Shown one piece after another: positions 11,766-16,380 of a stretch of 16,380 nt of DNA. Under the pieces are notes generated by a model, which was not told where the DNA came from, did no database searches, and saw nothing but the letters and a program-made list of their open reading frames with translations. The stretch comes from an uncultured Lachnospiraceae bacterium (lineage in GTDB: Bacteria > Bacillota > Clostridia > Lachnospirales > Lachnospiraceae), in assembly GCA_910586755.1 (NCBI GenBank), contig CAJUJM010000073.1, positions 1 to 16,380 of the forward strand, in the 5' to 3' direction. Position numbers and translations under genes: made by a program. Each line of letters begins with the position of its first letter. The stretch's first letter is position 1.

Positions 11766-13600
11766 ATGGAAATCAAATGGTAAGGAATCTGGTTGGCAGT
11801 CAGCATCTGTGCCTCCCTCTGGTGACAGGTGAAAATAATAATCTGGCCGGGATAAGCCTTTACCAGCCAGCGAAGGGCTGTCCGCAGCCGCTCGTCATCA
11901 TATAGGACAAAACTGTCGTCAAAGATTAATGGAAGGGAATCTTCCCCCTTTTGGATCAACTTGGCAGCCGCCAGTCTCAGGGCCAGATAAACCTGATCCA
12001 TGGTGCCGCTGCTGACCTGATTAAGGGGAACCAGCTTGGTCTTGGTATTCATAAAGACATGGAGGTTTTCGTCAACGCTCATACTGTTATAAATTCCACC
12101 GGTAATCTGATCGATAAGCAGGGAAGCCTCCTTGTTCAGATACAGCCCGAAAGAGTTTCGTATGGACGTAGACAAGGAGGTCATGGTCTCCTGGGCCAGG
12201 TCAATGGCGGCGATTTCCTGGGAAATCCTGTCATTTTCCGCCAGGACATGGCGGAGAGCCTGGGCCTGATTTTTACAGTTTGATAAATGCTCCAGCTTTT
12301 GCTCCAGCTCCCACTGAGCCCGCTGCTGCTGTTCAATTACCTCAGTGCAGGTGATCTGCTGATTCTGGAGAGACCCGATTTCATCTGCCAGGGAGGAAGC
12401 GGTTTCTTCCGACTTTACCAGAGTAGTATGGAGTCTGGTATACTCGGCCATTCTCTGGCAAAAGGCATCCATAGCCTGGGAAGAGATGGAACTGTCCCCC
12501 AAATGTCTGGAAAAGATCTCCTGTAAAAGCTTAGAGGAATAATTAAATTCTTTTTTTACATTGTTGCGTTTAAAGGCAAGGATAAAACCGATTGTGAGAA
12601 GGAGGATGCCAGCTGCCCCGGCGCCCAATGCCAGAGCCGGGCTGAGGCTTCCAGGTGGATTGAAAAAGGTTAATGCCCCACACCCGGCCAGGCAGGCGGC
12701 GCATCCTGCAAAAGCTAAAATCATGAAGAATTTAGAAGCACCCCGGGAGCAGGCTTCTTTGGTAACCTGGTATTTCCCGTAGACCGCTTTGGCTTCATTT
12801 TCGTAGGCAGCAATAGAATCGCCGTCAGTAAACTGATTGCTGTTTAACAGCTGGCGGCCCCTTGCGATTTTTTGGAGCAGTTCTTCCTTTTCCTGCTGCT
12901 TTTCCGCAATAGATTTGGAAACCTGATCCCGCTGCCTGCGGCAGCCGGTTAAGTGATTTTCATATTCCGGAGCAGTGATTTCCTTTTCGATGTTTCGTAT
13001 CTCGCCTAAAAGGGCGGCATAGCTCCTGGCAGCTTCGGGGACAATCTGGCTTTCCAGTGATTTTCTCTGAGTCTTTAAAAAAGCGGTGGCTTTTGTAATA
13101 TTTAAGGCCATGTTGCCGGAAGTATTCAGATTGGCAATATAATTACGCAGCTCTGCCACCATCCCGGCGTCGGTTGCACTTTTGAGCTGGCCGATGCTTA
13201 TGGTATTGCTGTAAGCCGTTTCACTAAGGCCATTTAGCAGGAAATCCATAAAAGCCCTGGTAGGCTCGATTTCACGCCCCAGAGTCTCGTCAATAATGAC
13301 AAATTCTTTACTGTTCTGAAAATTACGCTCTATGCGGTAGACCTTGCCGTCCTTTTCCAGCCGAAGCCGTCCCTCATAGCCTCCCTTGCTTTCCCAGGGA
13401 AGAAACTGGCTGTAAGAGTCTGTTTTGGCGGCCCGGCCACGCAGCCGCTCCATGCCAAAAAGCATACTGCGGATAAAGGTATGAAGGGTGGATTTACCGG
13501 CCTCGTTTTTGCCGTAAACAATATTTAATCCATCTTCAAAGGTTATGGATTTATCATGGAATTTGCCGAAGCCGCTGATATATACATCTAATAGTCTCAT
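11762..13600 (-). CDS. Rad50/SbcC/YhaN-like ATPase with two membrane segments, 612 aa
   Basis: An SMC-like ATPase with split nucleotide-binding lobes. The N-lobe has Walker A GKNEAGKST (30-38) and a Q-loop glutamine (SIGQL, Q137). The C-lobe has the signature-like VSSGTMDQ (529-536), Walker B LPLIFDD (556-562) and the switch histidine H593 (FTCHQ). Between them are a modest coiled coil (180-285), two hydrophobic helices (291-312 and 321-343), and a second coil (350-500). It is much shorter than B. subtilis YhaN (about 960 residues) or SbcC (over 1,000), lacks a CxxC zinc hook, and appears membrane-anchored where the coil tip would be. The ATG overlaps the stop of the upstream nuclease gene (ATGA), with AAAGGAG before it, so the pair is translationally coupled. 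A DNA-end or structure-processing ATPase partner is likely by homology. Confidence 0.88.
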   Translation of the reverse strand: MRLLDVYISGFGKFHDKSITFEDGLNIVYGKNEAGKSTLHTFIRSMLFGMERLRGRAAKTDSYSQFLPWESKGGYEGRLRLEKDGKVYRIERNFQNSKEFVIIDETLGREIEPTRAFMDFLLNGLSETAYSNTISIGQLKSATDAGMVAELRNYIANLNTSGNMALNITKATAFLKTQRKSLESQIVPEAARSYAALLGEIRNIEKEITAPEYENHLTGCRRQRDQVSKSIAEKQQEKEELLQKIARGRQLLNSNQFTDGDSIAAYENEAKAVYGKYQVTKEACSRGASKFFMILAFAGCAACLAGCGALTFFNPPGSLSPALALGAGAAGILLLTIGFILAFKRNNVKKEFNYSSKLLQEIFSRHLGDSSISSQAMDAFCQRMAEYTRLHTTLVKSEETASSLADEIGSLQNQQITCTEVIEQQQRAQWELEQKLEHLSNCKNQAQALRHVLAENDRISQEIAAIDLAQETMTSLSTSIRNSFGLYLNKEASLLIDQITGGIYNSMSVDENLHVFMNTKTKLVPLNQVSSGTMDQVYLALRLAAAKLIQKGEDSLPLIFDDSFVLYDDERLRTALRWLVKAYPGQIIIFTCHQREAQMLTANQIPYHLISI

Positions 13601-14673
13601 ACGGGACTCCTTTCGTCCGTGGTGCGGAGCAACGCGTTGATGCCGTAATACAGGGCCTTCTTTTCCACCGGATTCATATCATCCTTTTGAAGAGCCTGGA
13701 TAAAGAATCCAATCATATCACTGGGGTGCTCTGCAAACAAGGCGGAAAAATCATACTGGGGTTCCGAATCATCTACAATCTCCACAATCCGAAAACGGGA
13801 GGACAATACATCTAAATCAAAAGTAATATCCGGATCTCTCATGCCGCGGATTAAGAACCGGTAAATATGTTGGGGACCCCGCCGTCCGATTTCCTGAGAA
13901 ATGCTGGCGGCCAGCTCAGAATTTGTGGTTGCAGGGGTTACGCTGACAGCCAGGGAGATATACTGACATTTGGCGGCCGGAACAAATTCCAGCACAGAGA
14001 CCCGATGAGTCAGGGAGTTGATTTCACCATAATAAAATCCGTGTTGTCCCAGCTCTGTCTTATCTAAGGGCTCTAAAGAACCGGAAAAAGCGGCTTTTCC
14101 TTCCACCACCAGCTCAGGCTTGTGGATATGCCCCAAGGCGATATAATCAAAGGGAAGGGAGGCCAGACCGGCCCGGTTAAAGGGCAGGTGAAGAGAGTCT
14201 CCGCCATGGGCCAGTAAAATCCGGATGCGGTTGCCGGGGGGGAGCTGAATCTGAGAAAGCCTGTCCTCGCGGATCTCTGAGGTGTGGTAGCTGAATCCGA
14301 AAATTTCCGTATTTAATTCTTCAAAATACACAGAATCCAAATCTTCCCCGGTAAAATAGGTTACATTGGGGCACCAGGAGAAGCTCAAAACCGCGGAGCT
14401 GGATCGGATCCGATCATGGTTTCCGGCAATCAAAATTACTCGGACACTGGGAATGGTAGAAAACAGATAATTGATTTCCTTTAAATCCCTGGCTAAAGGC
14501 TGTCTGTGGAATAAATCGCCGGACACAAATAAAAAATCCACATCCCGTTCCTTTGCCTGACGGATAACTTCTTGAAAGGAGTCTTTTATAGCCTGGGCCC
14601 GTTCCTTGCTCCAGGGCTTGTCACTGTCCGGAGCCATGCCCCAGTGGATGTCAGCGGTATGGATGAATTTCAT
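13597..14673 (-). CDS. SbcD/YhaO (Mre11-like) metallophosphoesterase nuclease subunit, 358 aa
   Basis: A Mre11-family phosphoesterase that in SbcCD/YhaON complexes cuts DNA ends or hairpins with its ATPase partner. The metal-site motifs are complete: D8-x-H10 (HTADIHWG), G52-D53 (SGDLFH), G84-N-H-D87, H156 (LLAHGGD) and G181-H-I-H184. The region after 190 contains the capping domain and a helical tail, consistent with ATPase docking. Length fits YhaO or SbcD, and the tight coupling to an SMC-like ATPase gene by a 4-base overlap confirms the pair type. Start: GGAGG six bases before the ATG at 14673. It lies 113 bp downstream of asnS, behind that gene's terminator; no strong separate promoter was identified, so expression could rely on read-through or a weak promoter. 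Confidence 0.92.
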   Translation of the reverse strand: MKFIHTADIHWGMAPDSDKPWSKERAQAIKDSFQEVIRQAKERDVDFLFVSGDLFHRQPLARDLKEINYLFSTIPSVRVILIAGNHDRIRSSSAVLSFSWCPNVTYFTGEDLDSVYFEELNTEIFGFSYHTSEIREDRLSQIQLPPGNRIRILLAHGGDSLHLPFNRAGLASLPFDYIALGHIHKPELVVEGKAAFSGSLEPLDKTELGQHGFYYGEINSLTHRVSVLEFVPAAKCQYISLAVSVTPATTNSELAASISQEIGRRGPQHIYRFLIRGMRDPDITFDLDVLSSRFRIVEIVDDSEPQYDFSALFAEHPSDMIGFFIQALQKDDMNPVEKKALYYGINALLRTTDERSPV

Positions 14674-14710
14674 AGGTTACCTCCAATTCAGAATCGGATA
14701 TTAGAAAAAG

Positions 14711-14778
14711 GAGCTGCCGCAAAATGTAACGGAGCAACTGATAACAGAAAGCTTCCTTGTTTCATTTTGCAACAGCCC
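14711..14778 (-). terminator. Terminator of asnS
   Basis: On the minus strand a 16-bp stem with three G·U pairs (14763-14778 with 14711-14726) encloses a 36-base loop that can pair further. It is followed by TCCTTTTTC. It lies between the asnS stop and the SbcD-like gene on the same strand. Confidence 0.7.
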
Positions 14779-14786
14779 GTTTCGAA

Positions 14787-16178
14787 TTATAACTCGCAAT
14801 TATTTACAGTTCTGGGGAAGGGGAGTACATCCCGGATATTGGACATTCCGGTCAGATACATTACGCAGCGCTCAAAGCCCAGCCCAAAACCTGCGTGGCG
14901 TGTAGAGCCGTATTTACGCAGATCCAGATAGAAATCATAGTCCTTCGGATTTAAGCCCAGCTCATTCATGCGGGCCAGCAGCTTTTCGTAATTATCCTCT
15001 CTCTGGCTGCCGCCGATAATCTCGCCGATACCAGGAACTAAACAGTCTACTGCAGCAACCGTTTTGCCGTCCGGGTTAAGCTTCATATAAAAAGCCTTGA
15101 TCTCCTTAGGATAATCGGTAACAAAAACAGGTTTTTTATAAATTTGTTCGGTCAAATAGCGTTCATGCTCTGTCTGGAGGTCGCAGCCCCAGAATACTTT
15201 GTAATCAAAGCTGTCGTTGTTCTTTTCCAGAATCTCCACAGCTTCCGTATAGGTAACACGGGCAAACTCAGAATTCAAAATACCATTTAACCGATCTAAC
15301 AGGCCCTTGTCCACAAATTGGTTAAAGAAGTTCATCTCCTCAGGAGCGTTCTCCAATACAAAGCGGATAATATATTTTAACATGCCTTCAGCCAGATCCA
15401 TATTGTCATTTAAGTCTGCAAATGCGATCTCCGGCTCGATCATCCAGAACTCAGCCGCATGGCGGGTAGTATTGGAGTTCTCTGCGCGGAAGGTGGGACC
15501 GAAGGTGTAGATGTTGCGGAAGGCCATGGCGTAGGTTTCCCCGTTTAACTGGCCGGAAACAGTTAAGTTAGTGGGTTTGCCAAAAAAGTCTTGAGTAAAG
15601 TCTACCGCGCCGTCACTGGTCTTAGGGATATTGTTTAAATCCATAGTGGTAACCTGGAACATCTCACCGGCGCCCTCACAGTCGCTTCCGGTGATTAATG
15701 GGGTATGGACATACACAAAATCCCTCTCCTGAAAATACTGGTGGATAGCGTAAGCAATCAGAGAGCGCACGCGGAATACGGCCTGAAAGGTGTTGGTTCT
15801 GGGACGCAAATGAGAAATGGTCCGCAGGTATTCAAAAGAATGACGTTTTTTCTGCAAGGGATAATCCGGTGCGGAAGCCCCTTCTACTTCAATCTCAGTG
15901 GCCTGGATTTCAAAGGGCTGTTTCGCCTGTGGAGTTGCCACAAGAGCGCCTTTTACGATAATGGCAGAGCCCACGTTTAACTTGGACACCTCTGCGAAAT
16001 TTGCCATGGTATCATGGTAAACTACCTGAAGGGTTTCAAAAAACGTACCATCGTTGACTACAATAAATCCAAATGTCTTGGAATCGCGCACACTCCGCAC
16101 CCAACCGCCTACAGAAATTTCTTTGTCCAGATACGCATCACGGTTTTTATATAATTCTCTTACAGTAACCAAGTTCAT
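14787..16178 (-). CDS. asnS: Asparaginyl-tRNA synthetase
   Basis: Charges tRNA(Asn) with asparagine, a cytosolic class IIb enzyme. The N-terminal OB-fold anticodon-binding domain is seen at about residues 18-105 (VGGWVRSVRDSKTFGFIVVNDG). The catalytic core follows with motif 2 at 229-250 (TFRAENSNTTRHAAEFWMIEPE) and motif 3 at about 430-443 (GFGLGFERCVMYLTG, motif-3 arginine R437). The C-terminus PFPRTVNNCEL is of the usual AsnRS type. The flipping loop SGSDCEGAGEMF region (164-174) favours AsnRS over AspRS, as does the length of 463. Start: AAAGGAG eight to nine bases before the ATG. A consensus promoter lies about 55 bp upstream; no T-box leader was found, so it is not obviously controlled by tRNA charging. 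Confidence 0.97.
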   Translation of the reverse strand: MNLVTVRELYKNRDAYLDKEISVGGWVRSVRDSKTFGFIVVNDGTFFETLQVVYHDTMANFAEVSKLNVGSAIIVKGALVATPQAKQPFEIQATEIEVEGASAPDYPLQKKRHSFEYLRTISHLRPRTNTFQAVFRVRSLIAYAIHQYFQERDFVYVHTPLITGSDCEGAGEMFQVTTMDLNNIPKTSDGAVDFTQDFFGKPTNLTVSGQLNGETYAMAFRNIYTFGPTFRAENSNTTRHAAEFWMIEPEIAFADLNDNMDLAEGMLKYIIRFVLENAPEEMNFFNQFVDKGLLDRLNGILNSEFARVTYTEAVEILEKNNDSFDYKVFWGCDLQTEHERYLTEQIYKKPVFVTDYPKEIKAFYMKLNPDGKTVAAVDCLVPGIGEIIGGSQREDNYEKLLARMNELGLNPKDYDFYLDLRKYGSTRHAGFGLGFERCVMYLTGMSNIRDVLPFPRTVNNCEL

Positions 16179-16231
16179 GATTGTTCTCCTTTTCTGCGTT
16201 TAAAAAATCTAATTCCGGCATATTATGAACG

Positions 16232-16260
16232 ATTGTACTATATTTTTCCTGCGGATTCAA
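16232..16260 (-). promoter_or_regulatory. Promoter of asnS
   Basis: On the minus strand TTGAAT (16255-16260), a 17-bp spacer and TACAAT (16232-16237). A second possible promoter lies further upstream: TTGACA (16355-16360) with TACAAG (16333-16338) and a 16-bp spacer. Confidence 0.65.
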
Positions 16261-16325
16261 GGGTTTGGTGAATTTTTACCAGCAGATTTTCGGGTGTTTG
16301 ACAGTTTGATAATGAAAAAGATGCT

Positions 16326-16355
16326 TACAGGCCTTGTAAAACCTGTACTTTTTTT
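16326..16355 (+). terminator. Terminator-like hairpin near the window end
   Basis: TACAGG (16326-16331) and CCTGTA (16342-16347) are followed by seven T (16349-16355) on the plus strand. No plus-strand gene precedes it here, and the same bases include a possible minus-strand promoter, so its role is unclear. Confidence 0.3.
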
Positions 16356-16380
16356 GTCAAAATTTTTGTTTTATTCTATA

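Noticed and set aside
16179..16380. T-box leader for asnS
   Set aside because: No AGGGTGG-type T-box sequence or specifier hairpin on the minus strand, and the predicted leader is only about 50 bases.
1..16380. CRISPR array, tRNA, rRNA, insertion sequence or prophage
   Set aside because: No regularly spaced repeats, no tRNA-like cloverleaf with CCA end, no rRNA motifs, and no transposase, integrase or phage structural protein in any frame.

Overview
The window looks like a chromosomal segment of a low-to-mid G+C Firmicute, most likely a clostridium of the Lachnospiraceae. The signs are AGGAGG-type ribosome binding sites before nearly every gene, consensus sigma-A promoters with 16-18 bp spacers, the short 450-residue Firmicutes form of glucose-6-phosphate isomerase, a TIGR03905/TSCPD-type protein, and rho-independent terminators between units. 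There is no rRNA, tRNA, CRISPR array, transposase or phage gene.

Left part (1-2452): an unrecognised 163-residue protein (minus) is divergent from a calcineurin-like metallophosphoesterase (plus). A bidirectional terminator separates the latter from a convergent small four-cysteine TSCPD protein (minus). Next comes the C-terminal half of an isocitrate/isopropylmalate/tartrate dehydrogenase-family enzyme without its N-terminal half, which I call a pseudogene.

Fluoride unit (2440-3842): abutting and overlapping the broken end of that fragment is a complete regulated unit on the plus strand. It has a TTGACA/TACTAT promoter, a leader matching the crcB-type fluoride riboswitch aptamer, an overlapping intrinsic terminator, and a 400-residue cation/proton antiporter with a DD motif. 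Fluoride binding should prevent terminator formation and switch on the antiporter.

Central housekeeping part (3843-7176): mtnN (MTA/SAH nucleosidase) with its own promoter; a three-helix membrane protein of unknown role preceded by a GC-rich, strongly foldable leader that I cannot assign; then pgi with its own promoter and a strong terminator.

Middle (7225-10306): a small conserved-looking hypothetical protein (minus); a symmetric coiled-coil/two-helix membrane/coiled-coil protein (plus); and a divergent pair, a YheO-type PAS/HTH regulator (probably starting at TTG) and ridA. The very AT-rich region between this pair carries a perfect 9-bp inverted repeat just downstream of the regulator's predicted transcription start.

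Right part (10320-16380): a Schlafen/AlbA_2-GHKL-winged-helix protein whose promoter is surrounded by palindromes, overlapping by 3 bp at its 3' end with a convergent Mre11/Rad50-like (SbcD/SbcC or YhaO/YhaN type) gene pair. The ATPase of that pair is short and has two membrane segments where a long coiled coil would be expected. Last is asnS (asparaginyl-tRNA synthetase), with promoter and terminator, transcribed toward the SbcD-like gene.

The fluoride riboswitch-antiporter unit is the clearest regulatory system. The least explained features are the unassigned leader at about 4726-4878, the membrane-anchored Rad50-like protein, and the operator array before the AlbA_2 gene.
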